From NCBI GenBank assembly GCA_965216695.1, contig OZ244212.1, positions 2,852,001 through 2,916,000 of the forward strand: DNA of 64,000 nucleotides, written 5' to 3'. Both the position numbers and the translations under genes were made by a program. Source of the DNA: G965216695 sp965216695. Its GTDB lineage: Bacteria; Pseudomonadota; Gammaproteobacteria; Pseudomonadales; Azotimanducaceae. This document shows, piece by piece, positions 26,636 through 34,662 of the stretch (within the stretch, counting starts at the first letter, position 1; each line of letters opens with the position of its first letter). A model generated the notes under the pieces. That model had not been told where the DNA came from and did no database searches. It was given only the letters and a program-made list of their open reading frames with translations.

Positions 26636-27023
26636 GGGCAATGGAATGGACGAGTGTGTCCCAACGGCCGCGTTCGAATACGGTGATCGATCCTTCCGCA
26701 GGCCGGCGGTGATCGTAGGCGAGACCCAGGCCCAACGAAATCCGGAATCGCGCCGCATTTACGGCGTCTGGGGCTCCATCTAGCCAGTCGAACACAGATA
26801 GAACCCCAATCCCGTTGATTTCACACGCGCCGGGGTCGGGGATCGTGATCTCGACGACTCGGTCTGCGACGAGGCGATAGATCGTGTCTGCGTACAGCAG
26901 TTCCAGTTCACCGGTGTAGTTTTGCGCGCTGCGATCCGGTTCGCCAAGTGTTTCCAGCAATGCCGCATGAGACATTCCGAACGTTATCGAACCCACTGAA
27001 GTGTGTGAGCGGATGTGAATCAA
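26625..27023 (-). CDS. Hypothetical soluble protein
   Basis: An uncharacterised 132-residue protein, mostly beta-strand by sequence pattern, with the start TSVGSITFGMSHAALLETLGEPDR, which resembles the SMALL-protein outer-membrane assembly (BamE-like) or SHOCT-less repeat starts only loosely. It starts at TTG 27023, sharing TTGA with the HIT gene's stop, a typical coupled arrangement here. Function unknown. Confidence 0.65.
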   Translation of the reverse strand: MIHIRSHTSVGSITFGMSHAALLETLGEPDRSAQNYTGELELLYADTIYRLVADRVVEITIPDPGACEINGIGVLSVFDWLDGAPDAVNAARFRISLGLGLAYDHRRPAEGSITVFERGRWDTLVHSIAHAR

Positions 27024-27481
27024 CGGGCATCCGGCAGGTCGCGAAGTTCGCTTGTAACGAACTCGCGGATGGCGGCCATGAGCTCTGCATCGCGCGCGGC
27101 ATCGAATGGGGGCGCCGCCTCCCAGTCATAGAACCACACGGGCTTGGTTCGCAGTGATTCCGGTTCGTCGTCGTAACGGGGGAACATGTGCAGGTGCAAT
27201 GCGGGTTCCAGATTGCCGAGCATCTCGTAGTTGATGCGTACTGCGTCCGTTACCGCCAGCAGCGCATCGCCGACAACGCTGGCTTCGCTCAGAAAGCGCT
27301 GTCGCGCATCCATCGTCATCGCGTTCAGGTCCGGTACCACGGGATCCGGCAGCAGCAGCGAATAGCCGCGCACAAACTGGACGTCTCCCAGCACAACCCA
27401 ACCGCTCGACACGCGACAGATAGTTTTGGGATTGGTACCGGCCCGGCACTGGCGGACGCGTTCGTGGATCAGCGTGGGCAT
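27020..27481 (-). CDS. HIT-family nucleotide-binding protein
   Basis: A 153-residue histidine-triad protein. The motif appears as LHLHMFPRY near residue 96, a variant of H-x-H-x-H-x-x in which the third histidine is replaced by Phe, so hydrolase activity is uncertain. The N-terminal CRVSSGWVVLGDVQFVRGYSLL is typical of a subgroup with galactose-1-phosphate-uridylyltransferase-like folds. It overlaps the next gene by 4 bases. Confidence 0.82.
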   Translation of the reverse strand: MPTLIHERVRQCRAGTNPKTICRVSSGWVVLGDVQFVRGYSLLLPDPVVPDLNAMTMDARQRFLSEASVVGDALLAVTDAVRINYEMLGNLEPALHLHMFPRYDDEPESLRTKPVWFYDWEAAPPFDAARDAELMAAIREFVTSELRDLPDAR

Positions 27482-27519
27482 GGTCGATTCGCTGCAGTCG
27501 CTTCATGGATCAGTATAGA

Positions 27520-27948
27520 TCACCGGGCGCGGCCGGCCCGTTCGCCGAGTTTTATGTTTCGCACGCCGATCGCTCGAGCAGCGTCGAATGCGGCAATGAC
27601 GGCTTGCGTCGAGGTGTTGGGATCCGGCAACACCACCACGTCCGATTCCGGCCGTTGTGCGGTGATGCGGGCCAGGTGGTTGCCTAAAGCGCGCACGTCC
27701 GCCATTCGGCCGTCGATCCGGAAACCGTCGCGCCCGTCTATCGCTACGACAATCGGCGCGTTGGTTGGCGGAATGGGTGGCTGTGTTTCGGGTTCAGGCG
27801 GACTCAGGTCCAGGCCGGTTTCTTTAATGAACGTGGCGGACACCACGAAGAAGATCAGCAGTATGAACACGACGTCCAGCATCGGTGTGAGATCGATTCC
27901 GCGGTCGCTGGGTCTGGAGTCGCTGGGTCTGGAGTAGGAGCGGCGCAT
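27520..27948 (-). CDS. ExbD/TolR-family protein (orphan)
   Basis: A 142-residue protein with the ExbD/TolR architecture: a short cytoplasmic start, one membrane helix containing the key aspartate (GIDLTPMLDVVFILLIFF), and a periplasmic domain. It would couple proton flow to an energised outer-membrane process with an ExbB/TolQ partner, but neither ExbB nor TonB is in this window. The N-terminus holds a 15-base tandem repeat (27905-27934) coding Ser-Arg-Pro-Ser-Asp twice. It begins the minus-strand run and diverges from the Nudix gene. Confidence 0.9.
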   Translation of the reverse strand: MRRSYSRPSDSRPSDRGIDLTPMLDVVFILLIFFVVSATFIKETGLDLSPPEPETQPPIPPTNAPIVVAIDGRDGFRIDGRMADVRALGNHLARITAQRPESDVVVLPDPNTSTQAVIAAFDAARAIGVRNIKLGERAGRAR

Positions 27949-27991
27949 ATCTAATTCTCCGGCGTTCCCGTTTGATCCCGATTGATGAAAT

Positions 27992-28027
27992 ATGCTAAAA
28001 AAGCAGCATATGCTAAATTATTAGCAT
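27992..28027. promoter_or_regulatory. Two adjacent ATGCT-N8-AGCAT inverted repeats
   Basis: The A+T-rich gap between exbD (minus) and the Nudix gene (plus) holds two 18-base sites side by side: 27992-28009 and 28010-28027, each ATGCT, 8 bases, AGCAT. In the second the arms extend to ATGCTAA-ATTA-TTAGCAT, a perfect 7-base inverted repeat. They look like operators of a dimeric repressor or activator acting on one or both divergent genes. A related sequence precedes the ArsR gene at 31.0 kb. Confidence 0.6.
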
Positions 28028-28082
28028 TTGCCAGCGATCCAGGCGGTACACTGCGCGGCATGCAATCCAACGAAACGCTCAG

Positions 28083-28559
28083 ATGATCCTGCGCCGTGCG
28101 GCACGGGCCGTGGTGGTAACGCCTCGCGAGGAGGTACTTTTGATTCAGGCGCGGGTCCCGGACACGGGCCGGGTAGTCTGGGTTACGCCGGGTGGTGGTT
28201 TGGAACCAGGCGAGGACGCGCCGGCCGCGGCGCGACGCGAGCTCGGGGAAGAGACCGGATACCTGGGGCCGGCTGATCTGCAGGGACCGATCTGGCTGCG
28301 CCGCCACAAGTTTGTGTACCTGGGAAACTGGTACGATCAGCGCGAGTCGTTTTTTCTTCTGCGATGCGCACGCTTCGATCCGGATAACTCCGCAAACCCT
28401 GCGCAACCGGAACGGGACTCGTTCATGAATTTTCGTTGGTGGGACGTAGGCGACATTCGATCGAGCGACGCAAACTTCGTACCGGGCCGGATGGGCCAAC
28501 TGCTCACCAATGTGCTCGAAAACGGCGTGCCCCACCAGCCTGTAGAGATCGGCCGATAA
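28083..28559 (+). CDS. Nudix hydrolase
   Basis: A 158-residue hydrolase of nucleoside-diphosphate-linked compounds. The Nudix box spans residues 38-60 and keeps all key residues (Gly38, Glu44, Arg52-Glu53, Glu56-Glu57, Gly59), so it should be active with Mg2+. A second segment RHKFVYLGNWYDQRESFFLLR follows. Substrate cannot be predicted. Two adjacent inverted repeats lie 56 bases upstream. Confidence 0.92.
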   Translation: MILRRAARAVVVTPREEVLLIQARVPDTGRVVWVTPGGGLEPGEDAPAAARRELGEETGYLGPADLQGPIWLRRHKFVYLGNWYDQRESFFLLRCARFDPDNSANPAQPERDSFMNFRWWDVGDIRSSDANFVPGRMGQLLTNVLENGVPHQPVEIGR

Positions 28560-28632
28560 CTCGCGGTACGGGGTCTGTGCGAAACGCGCGGTAGGCTATA
28601 CTCCGGGTTCACGGTTAGGTGGGATGAAACAC

Positions 28633-29103
28633 ATGCTTACGTGGGCTGATGTCGTACGATTTGCAAACGAAGGCAATCCCGAGCCGGATCGCCGCGTTGA
28701 AAAGTCACCTTCAGAGTGGCGCGCAGCGTTGACGCCGGATCAGTTCTTCGTGACGCGGGAAAAAGGCACCGAGCGTGCGTTCAGCTCAGACATGTGCAGT
28801 CTGTTCGAACCGGGCGAATATGGTTGTGTCTGTTGTGGCGCTGATCTGTTTGATTCGAACACCAAGTTCGAGTCATCGACAGGCTGGCCGTCGTTCGATC
28901 AGCCCGTTCAGGAAAACGCCGTCGCGTATCACATGGATCATTCGCATGGCATGACCCGCGTCGAAACCACCTGCAGCGTGTGCGATGCACATCTCGGACA
29001 CGTGTTTCCCGACGGCCCACCGCCCAGCGGTTTACGTTACTGCATGAACGCCCTAGCGCTCGAAAAACGCGCGCAGAATGACGCGAACGAGCTCACCGGA
29101 TAA
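28633..29103 (+). CDS. msrB: Peptide-methionine (R)-S-oxide reductase MsrB
   Basis: MsrB repairs oxidised methionine. The 156-residue protein has the two structural zinc pairs (CVCC near residue 69, CSVC near 115), the WPSFDQP motif and the catalytic cysteine in LRYCMNAL. I start at ATG 28633, 9 bases after AGGTGGG; an in-frame ATG at 28624 sits too close to that site. It follows the Nudix gene after 73 bases. Confidence 0.93.
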   Translation: MLTWADVVRFANEGNPEPDRRVEKSPSEWRAALTPDQFFVTREKGTERAFSSDMCSLFEPGEYGCVCCGADLFDSNTKFESSTGWPSFDQPVQENAVAYHMDHSHGMTRVETTCSVCDAHLGHVFPDGPPPSGLRYCMNALALEKRAQNDANELTG

Positions 29104-29104
29104 C

Positions 29105-29452
29105 TCAGCGGTCGCTGCGCAATTCGCGCCAGCGTGATACCCCCTCGCTCTTACCTTCACCTGCGCCGGTAAGCCAGTGCCAGCGCAGTTGCAGAATGGT
29201 TTCGTCCTCTACTTCTCGAAGCGCCACGTCGGCCAGACCGGCAAGCAGGTCGCCGTCGGTTGTGAGCGCGTGATACGCCATCTTGGTGCCCGAGGCGCCG
29301 ATATGCACGATCGCGTGACCGGCCTGAATGTTTCCGCCGCTGTAGGCGGCCGAAAACGGGTCGGTATCCGGGCCGAACCGCATAACCGTGCCGGGTTTGG
29401 CGTAGCCGCCGTCGTTGTCGATCAGCTCAAAGGTCCGGTTCGTCAGTCGCAT
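29105..29452 (-). CDS. Small conserved beta-barrel-like protein (unknown)
   Basis: A 115-residue protein that resembles a widespread set of small proteins often labelled N-acetylglutamate synthase without evidence: TNRTFELIDNDGGYAKPGTVMRF, YSGGNIQAGHAIVHI, KMAYHALTTDGDLLAG and LQLRWHWLTGAGEGKSEG. Their repeated strand pattern suggests a lipocalin-like barrel. Its start overlaps the stop of the zinc-ribbon gene by one base (TGATG). Confidence 0.75.
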   Translation of the reverse strand: MRLTNRTFELIDNDGGYAKPGTVMRFGPDTDPFSAAYSGGNIQAGHAIVHIGASGTKMAYHALTTDGDLLAGLADVALREVEDETILQLRWHWLTGAGEGKSEGVSRWRELRSDR

Positions 29453-29790
29453 CAGCGAGAATCCTTTTTGTTGCGCCGGCAATCGTGACATTCGACGGCT
29501 ACGGCGTCGACATGTCCTTTGGCTTCCTCGTAGTACCACTTCTGATCGTCGGCAAGCCAGATCTCGGTCTTGCCGCAGACGCGGCACGTGAACGGGCGGT
29601 CGATGTAGAACTCGGGAATGTCGCCGTAAGTATTGATATGTGTCAACTTGGCGGGATCCGCGGCTACGGCACAAGGATGATTGCGTTGCTGTTCGGGGTG
29701 CAGCGTTGCCAGCCGGTCTGCCTCACGCAGCTCCTTGCGCGTGGGGTTGCGGCTACGCCGCCGCCGATGCTTCCACGAGTGCGACGTCAT
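29452..29790 (-). CDS. Zinc-ribbon domain protein
   Basis: A 112-residue protein with a basic N-terminal half (WKHRRRRSRNPTRKELREADR) and a C-terminal zinc ribbon: CRVC then CHDC about 35 residues later, with the conserved EIWLADDQKWYYEEAKG between, as in the zf-trcl type. It may bind nucleic acid or a protein. ATG 29790 lies 3 bases from the MAPEG gene's stop, indicating one transcript. Confidence 0.82.
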   Translation of the reverse strand: MTSHSWKHRRRRSRNPTRKELREADRLATLHPEQQRNHPCAVAADPAKLTHINTYGDIPEFYIDRPFTCRVCGKTEIWLADDQKWYYEEAKGHVDAVAVECHDCRRNKKDSR

Positions 29791-29792
29791 CG

Positions 29793-30218
29793 TTAACGCC
29801 AGTGTGTGAGCGCGGCCCGCACGATCATGAACCACAGCGCCGCTGATGAAACTGCGTATAAGCCGAAGCGCAGCATTACAATGTTCACGGTGCAGTGCAC
29901 GGCGCTATGCAACACGCGAAATCCCGCGAATATCCAGGCGGCTAACAGATGGATTTCGTCCACCTCCGCTACCACGAACAGGTAGCCGCACACGAAATAG
30001 AACAGCACCGGCAGTTCGAACAGATTTTTCAGGTTATGCGACGGATTGGCCACGTGCGGTGGTGAAAGACGTTCAAATTCCGCCGGTGTCAGTTGATCGG
30101 GCGTGAGCTGACTCTGCGTAATGAACGGAATGCGCCGCGCGTACATGTAAAGCCAGACCGCGAGTGTGAGCAGCATAACCACGAAGGCCGGTGAGAAAAT
30201 TGCGTGCTGGTCGCTCAC
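29793..30218 (-). CDS. MAPEG-family membrane protein
   Basis: A 141-residue integral membrane protein with four helices and the MAPEG pattern: PPHVANPSHNLKNLFELPVLFYFVC and a later GFRVLHSAVHCTVNIVMLRF. Family members are microsomal glutathione S-transferases and eicosanoid enzymes; bacterial ones may detoxify lipophilic electrophiles. It heads a three-gene minus-strand group. Confidence 0.87.
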   Translation of the reverse strand: MSDQHAIFSPAFVVMLLTLAVWLYMYARRIPFITQSQLTPDQLTPAEFERLSPPHVANPSHNLKNLFELPVLFYFVCGYLFVVAEVDEIHLLAAWIFAGFRVLHSAVHCTVNIVMLRFGLYAVSSAALWFMIVRAALTHWR

Positions 30219-30291
30219 AGGTTTCTCGTATCGTGATGACGTGCGTCGGTTGGCGCATGGTGTTCGTCGCGCCTGAAACGCCTGATGTGGA

Positions 30292-30984
30292 TTACCGCAG
30301 CCATTCGAATGCCTCGTTTAAACGTGCCTGGGCGTCGCTGTGCCACCCTTCGCCGTGGGCAATCATTACACGATCAACGGTCCAGGCGTCGATCGTTTGC
30401 GCAAACGCTGCGGCGGTACGGCGGTCGAAGGTGGACCAGCGTATCAGTCTGGGAACACCGCCGTTGGGGTGGGCCACCTGATCGAAGCGGGCAAACAGGC
30501 GCCCGAACAGCGAAAAGGAAGACGTTGGCAGGTTCACGAGCAGATCGGTGAAGATGGCGCTGCGGGTCGGTCGATGGAAGAACGCCACTTCGTTGAGAAT
30601 GCGATTGCCTTGAAACACGGCCTGGTCGATCGTGTCGCGCCACAACGGTGGTGCGGTGGCGCTGAGCGTTTCCTGGAACGACAGATCCGGCCGTTTCTCC
30701 TGCAAGCCGGGCGCGGCAAAACACTGTGCGTCCGGGAATCTTGTCGTCCACTGATCCACGTATAGATGGTGGAAGCGATTTGGGCACACGATTGCCGCGA
30801 CCTCGCCGATGTCCCGTAGCTGATGCTCAACTGAGTCGCTGAGCGCTACCGGCGAGTGGATCCACAGGCGCGAATCGTTCAGACGGATAATGGTTGCGCG
30901 GGTAGGAAACGGGATGCCCGCGAAGCGGATGGTGTCGCCCGCCAATGTCCAGAGATTCTCCGCCACGGATTCCAGCGTTTGCAT
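30292..30984 (-). CDS. DUF4336 metallo-beta-lactamase-like protein
   Basis: A 230-residue protein of the DUF4336 type: ENLWTLAGDTIRFAGIPFPTRATII, a His pair in CPNRFHHLYVDQW, then AIFTDLLVNLP and a final MIAHGEGWHSDAQARL. The fold is that of metallo-beta-lactamases with an incomplete HxHxDH motif, so hydrolase activity is uncertain. It diverges from the ABM-ArsR operon, with an inverted repeat between them at 31031-31050. Confidence 0.82.
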   Translation of the reverse strand: MQTLESVAENLWTLAGDTIRFAGIPFPTRATIIRLNDSRLWIHSPVALSDSVEHQLRDIGEVAAIVCPNRFHHLYVDQWTTRFPDAQCFAAPGLQEKRPDLSFQETLSATAPPLWRDTIDQAVFQGNRILNEVAFFHRPTRSAIFTDLLVNLPTSSFSLFGRLFARFDQVAHPNGGVPRLIRWSTFDRRTAAAFAQTIDAWTVDRVMIAHGEGWHSDAQARLNEAFEWLR

Positions 30985-31030
30985 GGCCGAATGGTGATCC
31001 AGCGGACACGTTGCGTCACGCACATTTTAT

Positions 31031-31050
31031 ATTTAGCATATGGGCTAAAT
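31031..31050. promoter_or_regulatory. Putative ArsR operator: ATTTAGC-N6-GCTAAAT
   Basis: A perfect 7-base inverted repeat with a 6-base spacer lies between the DUF4336 gene (minus) and the ABM-ArsR operon (plus), 45 bases before the first plus-strand start. ArsR repressors typically bind such A+T-rich sites before their own operons. Part of it, AGCATATGGGCTAAAT, matches AGCATATGCTAAAT at 28005-28018 apart from two extra bases, suggesting a shared regulator. Confidence 0.6.
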
Positions 31051-31095
31051 AACTGTTCGTTAATCAAGCGTTTGTGCGCAACTGGGAGTCGGGCT

Positions 31096-31416
31096 GTGCC
31101 GGAAACCGTGATTTGTCACTACCGGGTTGCTCCCGGAAACGAAGAGGCCTTCGAACGGCTGTTGGCCGAGCACTGGCCAACGCTCGATCGCCTGCAGCTC
31201 GTTGAGTCGCCCGGTACGGTTGTTTACCGGGGCGTGGAAGAGGTGACGAACAGACCGATATATTTCGAGATTTTTCACTGGCGCGACGGCGCGGTGGAAC
31301 GGGCCCACGAACATCCGCAGGTGATGCAGGTTTGGGAGCGCATGGATCAGCTGTGCGAAGCGCGGGGAGAGCGGCCGAATATGGAGTTCCCGCAAGTATC
31401 GCGCGTCGATGTCTGA
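31096..31416 (+). CDS. ABM-domain / dimeric alpha-beta barrel protein
   Basis: A 106-residue protein with the antibiotic-biosynthesis-monooxygenase-like fold: ICHYRVAPGNEEAFERLLAEHWPTL, VVYRGVEEVTNRPIYFEIFHW and AHEHPQVMQVWERM. These small dimers include quinol oxygenases and haem or polyketide enzymes. GTG 31096 has GGGAG upstream. Its end overlaps the ArsR start by 8 bases, so it is the regulated partner of that repressor. Confidence 0.8.
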   Translation: MPETVICHYRVAPGNEEAFERLLAEHWPTLDRLQLVESPGTVVYRGVEEVTNRPIYFEIFHWRDGAVERAHEHPQVMQVWERMDQLCEARGERPNMEFPQVSRVDV

Positions 31417-31753
31417 ACCGGGGAACGCCCGCGGAGGCATCGATGACCTCGAGCAGGCGGACGCGATCTTCGGCGCACTTGCGCATCCGGCACGACGGCA
31501 GATCCTGCTGTCGGTACACATCCGCCGCGAAGCCACCGCGGGCGAGATTGCTTCCCGCTTTCAATGCAGCTGGCCCACGGTGAGCCGACATCTCGGCGTT
31601 CTCTCGGGTGTGGGATTGTTGGAGGTGCGCCGGTGTGGACGGCAACGCGTGTACCAGTGCAACGCTGGTTTACTGAGCGCAGTGCTGACGCAGTGGGCCA
31701 GGTATTTTGACGAAAGTGCATCGTCCGGTGCGGTGTCGCCTGGTGCGAGCTGA
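31409..31753 (+). CDS. ArsR-family transcriptional regulator (1)
   Basis: A 114-residue winged-helix repressor: ADAIFGALAHPARRQILLSV, then the recognition helix region TAGEIASRFQCSWPTVSRHLGVLSGVGLLEVRRCGRQRVY. It has Cys in the recognition helix start (QCSW) and in RRCGRQ, which could sense a metal or oxidant, but no standard CxC metal site. It probably represses the ABM gene with which it overlaps, and perhaps the divergent DUF4336 gene, through the inverted repeat at 31031. Confidence 0.88.
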   Translation: MSEPGNARGGIDDLEQADAIFGALAHPARRQILLSVHIRREATAGEIASRFQCSWPTVSRHLGVLSGVGLLEVRRCGRQRVYQCNAGLLSAVLTQWARYFDESASSGAVSPGAS

Positions 31754-31805
31754 AAAACGCGTGCTGCTACACCCCGGTTCCCGTTTCCAGAGGAGAGCCC
31801 GCTGA

Positions 31806-32738
31806 ATGCCAGCTTCTTCGATCGTTGACCGACTACGCGAACGCATGCCGGATTCGATCAAAAATGTTAGCCGGCCACTGCGCCGCGGCGCCCGGCAGAT
31901 GCAGATCCGCCTGCGGGTGTACGATCCGCGCAGTCGGATCGAGCCGTCTTTTCTGATCATTGGTGCGATGAAAGCGGGGACGACGTCTCTATTCCGGTAT
32001 CTCTGCGAGCACCCTCAGATCGCTGCGCCGGCGGTCAAGGAAATCGAGTACTTCGACTTCAACTGGGCCCGGGGCGAGGCCTGGTACCGCGCGCATTTTC
32101 CGCTAAAGGCGCGCAATGGAGGCAACGTTGTATCGGGTGAAGCTTCGCCGGGCTATCTCGTGCATCCTCGGGCCGCCGCGCGGACGGCGGGTCTGTTACC
32201 GGGTGCTAGGATCATTGTGTTACTGCGAGATCCGGTGCAGCGTGCCATATCGCACTATTTTCACGAGCGGCGTATCGGTCTGGAGACGCGTTCGGTCGAC
32301 GCGGCGCTACGATCGGCCGAAGCGACCACACCGTTTTTGATCCCCTACGGATATGAACGCGCTTGGCATCGGGCGCACTACGCTGCCGACAACGGGCGCC
32401 GCGCGCACCCTGAATTGCTCCAACGCTGGCCGGTCCATCTGGCGTACGTGGATGTAGGCCGCTATGCCGATCATCTGCCTGCATGGTTCGACGCGTTCGG
32501 GCGCTCGCGAGTGCTGGTGCTGTCGAGCGAGCAACTTTTTGCAGAACCTCTTGCTACACTCAATCGCGCACTCGCGTTCCTCAATCTTTCACTAACGGAT
32601 CGTTCGGATCTGCGCGCTCACAATGCGGGCACCTACTCGAGACCGGTCGATGACGCAACGATTGCCTATCTGGAGCAGATCTTTCGTGAACCAAACCAAC
32701 GGCTCTACGAATTGCTAGGGGAAGACTTGGGCTGGTAA
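31806..32738 (+). CDS. PAPS-dependent sulfotransferase
   Basis: A 310-residue protein of the heparan-sulfate-type sulfotransferase fold, which moves sulfate from PAPS to a sugar or similar acceptor. The 5'-phosphosulfate loop is GAMKAGTTSL (residues 53-62) and the 3'-phosphate site RDPVQRAISHY is near 141-151. The N-terminus is basic. GAGGAGAG precedes ATG 31806. It opens the nucleotide-sugar region and could sulfate a surface glycan. Confidence 0.9.
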   Translation: MPASSIVDRLRERMPDSIKNVSRPLRRGARQMQIRLRVYDPRSRIEPSFLIIGAMKAGTTSLFRYLCEHPQIAAPAVKEIEYFDFNWARGEAWYRAHFPLKARNGGNVVSGEASPGYLVHPRAAARTAGLLPGARIIVLLRDPVQRAISHYFHERRIGLETRSVDAALRSAEATTPFLIPYGYERAWHRAHYAADNGRRAHPELLQRWPVHLAYVDVGRYADHLPAWFDAFGRSRVLVLSSEQLFAEPLATLNRALAFLNLSLTDRSDLRAHNAGTYSRPVDDATIAYLEQIFREPNQRLYELLGEDLGW

Positions 32739-32769
32739 CTGCTCGCCGAACGTGCAGATGGCGACCCGC

Positions 32770-33747
32770 TCAGTTGTCGTTTTTGGAATGAAAGTGTGCC
32801 AGCGGATGCGCGGGTCGCGTGTAACGCGTCTTCATGCGCTTGGCCACGTCGTAGAAACCGGGACACACCTGCGCAATCAACTCGGCGCCCACGCGCAGCG
32901 TGTTCCAGCTGACGAACCACCACAACGCGAGGTGCATTCTGCAGCGCAGACGTTCGCCGAGCGTGTGGCAGTGGGTCGATACCGCCTGGCAGTAGTCTCG
33001 GTACAAGCGTAGTGTGTTCAGACCAATGGCATCGCGGACGTTCAGCTGCCGCTCGGCGAAGCGTTGGCTCGGCTTGATTGCGCGCACGGCTCGGGCCGAG
33101 TGCTCCCTATTCCAGAAAAGCGGTTCCGCGATGTTGGCGAATGCACCAATGAGCGAGAGCTCGGCAAGCATCGCCCGGTCGCTGCCGTAGTAGTTGCCTT
33201 CCAACCGACGACTGCGTCGCAACGCTTCGATACGCATCAGGCCGAACATCTCGCTGCATATGTGCTGATTGAGGATCAGTGATGCGAAACGCCGGCTCGG
33301 GCGAGCGGACTCCGACCCCGACAGTCCGCTGTCATACACGACAAGCTGGCGGTTTTCGTGATCGATAATTTTCGTGAGAGAGTGGCACAGGATTACGTCT
33401 GGATTCGCATCCAGAACGGCGACGCATTTGGCAATGCACTCGGGGTCCATCAGGTCATCATGTGCTACCCATCTGAAGTACTCGCCTGTGGCGAGATCCA
33501 CGGTAAGGTTGAAATTCATGTCGGGGCCGACGTTTTTCTCGTTTCGGTGGTATTTCACTCTCGCGTCTGTCGCCACGTACTCCGCGCAGATTTTCGCGGT
33601 ACCGTCGGTTGATGCATTGTCGCTGATCAGTACTTCGAGGTTGCGATACGTTTGCCCAAGAACCGAATCCAACGCCTGTCGTAGATAGTTCTCGCCGTTG
33701 TAGACCGGCAAGCCGATGCTGACCTTGGGTGTTGCGCCCGCTGCCAT
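32770..33747 (-). CDS. Family 2 glycosyltransferase
   Basis: A 325-residue GT-A transferase: VSIGLPVYNGENYLRQALDSVLGQTYRNLEVLISDNASTDGT at the start, then the metal-binding DXD-like segment WVAHDDLMDPECIAKC. The C-terminal third is basic with Trp-rich stretches, perhaps peripheral to the membrane. ATG 33747 is chosen over 33753 because AAGGG lies 6 bases upstream; either overlaps the SDR stop region. It transfers a sugar to a glycan or lipid acceptor. Confidence 0.9.
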   Translation of the reverse strand: MAAGATPKVSIGLPVYNGENYLRQALDSVLGQTYRNLEVLISDNASTDGTAKICAEYVATDARVKYHRNEKNVGPDMNFNLTVDLATGEYFRWVAHDDLMDPECIAKCVAVLDANPDVILCHSLTKIIDHENRQLVVYDSGLSGSESARPSRRFASLILNQHICSEMFGLMRIEALRRSRRLEGNYYGSDRAMLAELSLIGAFANIAEPLFWNREHSARAVRAIKPSQRFAERQLNVRDAIGLNTLRLYRDYCQAVSTHCHTLGERLRCRMHLALWWFVSWNTLRVGAELIAQVCPGFYDVAKRMKTRYTRPAHPLAHFHSKNDN

Positions 33748-33749
33748 GA

Positions 33750-34484
33750 TCATCCCTTTACCGTCGGCCGGATGTGGAGGTCGGTTACCTCCGCATCCCG
33801 CGGCAGTGTTACGGCAGCAACCACCGCCTGGGCAACGCTCTCGGGCTGTAGCAGTTTTTCTGGCGAATAGGCCGTACCTGCTTCCTGGAACAGGCGTTCC
33901 TGAAGCGGCGTTGCGCATTTTCCGACATACAGGCTCAGCACTCGAATGCCTGATGGATTGAGTTCCGCGCGAAGACAATCCGCAATTCCACGTAGGGCGT
34001 GCTTTGTGGCCGAATACTGTGCCGCGTCGGCTCTAGGATTGTGCACAATCGAGGAGTTGACGAATACGATGTCGCCCTGCGTGTGGAGCAACGCTGGTAA
34101 CAGACGTTGAGTCAGCCGATAGGGTGCAAGAACATTTGCGTTGACCTGGTCTGTCAGATCGTTGGCAGCGGCGCTCTCGGTGTGTGCGAGACGGATGATG
34201 CCGGCGCAGTGTATGAGTATGTCGAGCCGGTCGAATCGCCGGCTAATTACATCAGCCAGTTGTTCCGGCGCCTCTGCAGTGGCGAGATCCACCGCAGCGG
34301 TTACGGCCTGTTTTCCGGCGGCATGGGCGACCGCGTCGAGCCGGTTCTGGTCTCGGCCCGACAAGCAGACGGACGCACCGCGAGCTGCCATCGCCAACGC
34401 GATGGCTCTGCCGATTCCGCTACTCGCGCCTGTCACCAGGACGACGCGATCGTCCATTGGATCACTGCCTGCGAGCCCACTCAT
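33750..34484 (-). CDS. Short-chain dehydrogenase/reductase
   Basis: A 244-residue classical SDR with TGASSGIGRA for NAD(P), the NAG-type HCAGI motif, catalytic Ser in NSSIVHNP and YSATK with Tyr and Lys. The substrate could be a sugar or a secondary metabolite. ATG 34484 has AAGGGGCG upstream; ATG 34457 is also possible. It is coupled to the glycosyltransferase gene that follows. Confidence 0.9.
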   Translation of the reverse strand: MSGLAGSDPMDDRVVLVTGASSGIGRAIALAMAARGASVCLSGRDQNRLDAVAHAAGKQAVTAAVDLATAEAPEQLADVISRRFDRLDILIHCAGIIRLAHTESAAANDLTDQVNANVLAPYRLTQRLLPALLHTQGDIVFVNSSIVHNPRADAAQYSATKHALRGIADCLRAELNPSGIRVLSLYVGKCATPLQERLFQEAGTAYSPEKLLQPESVAQAVVAAVTLPRDAEVTDLHIRPTVKG

Positions 34485-34662
34485 TGAATGCACACGCCCC
34501 TTAGTACCAAGGTTCAATCTATCATAATTGGTGTGCATCGCAGCTGGTTGTACGGCGATTACTACAAGGCCTTTACATCGGCTACAAACGGAGACTGGCG
34601 TGGAAAAATTCGGGTTACTAAACTAGTCACTCGGGTGGAAAGCGCCGATGGATTGAACAACT

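Noticed and set aside
27905..27934. 15-base tandem repeat
   Set aside because: Only two units, coding Ser-Arg-Pro-Ser-Asp in exbD; noted in that entry, not a repeat array.
27951..28535. Minus-strand frame opposite the Nudix gene
   Set aside because: It lies over a gene with an intact Nudix box and shows no recognisable motif.
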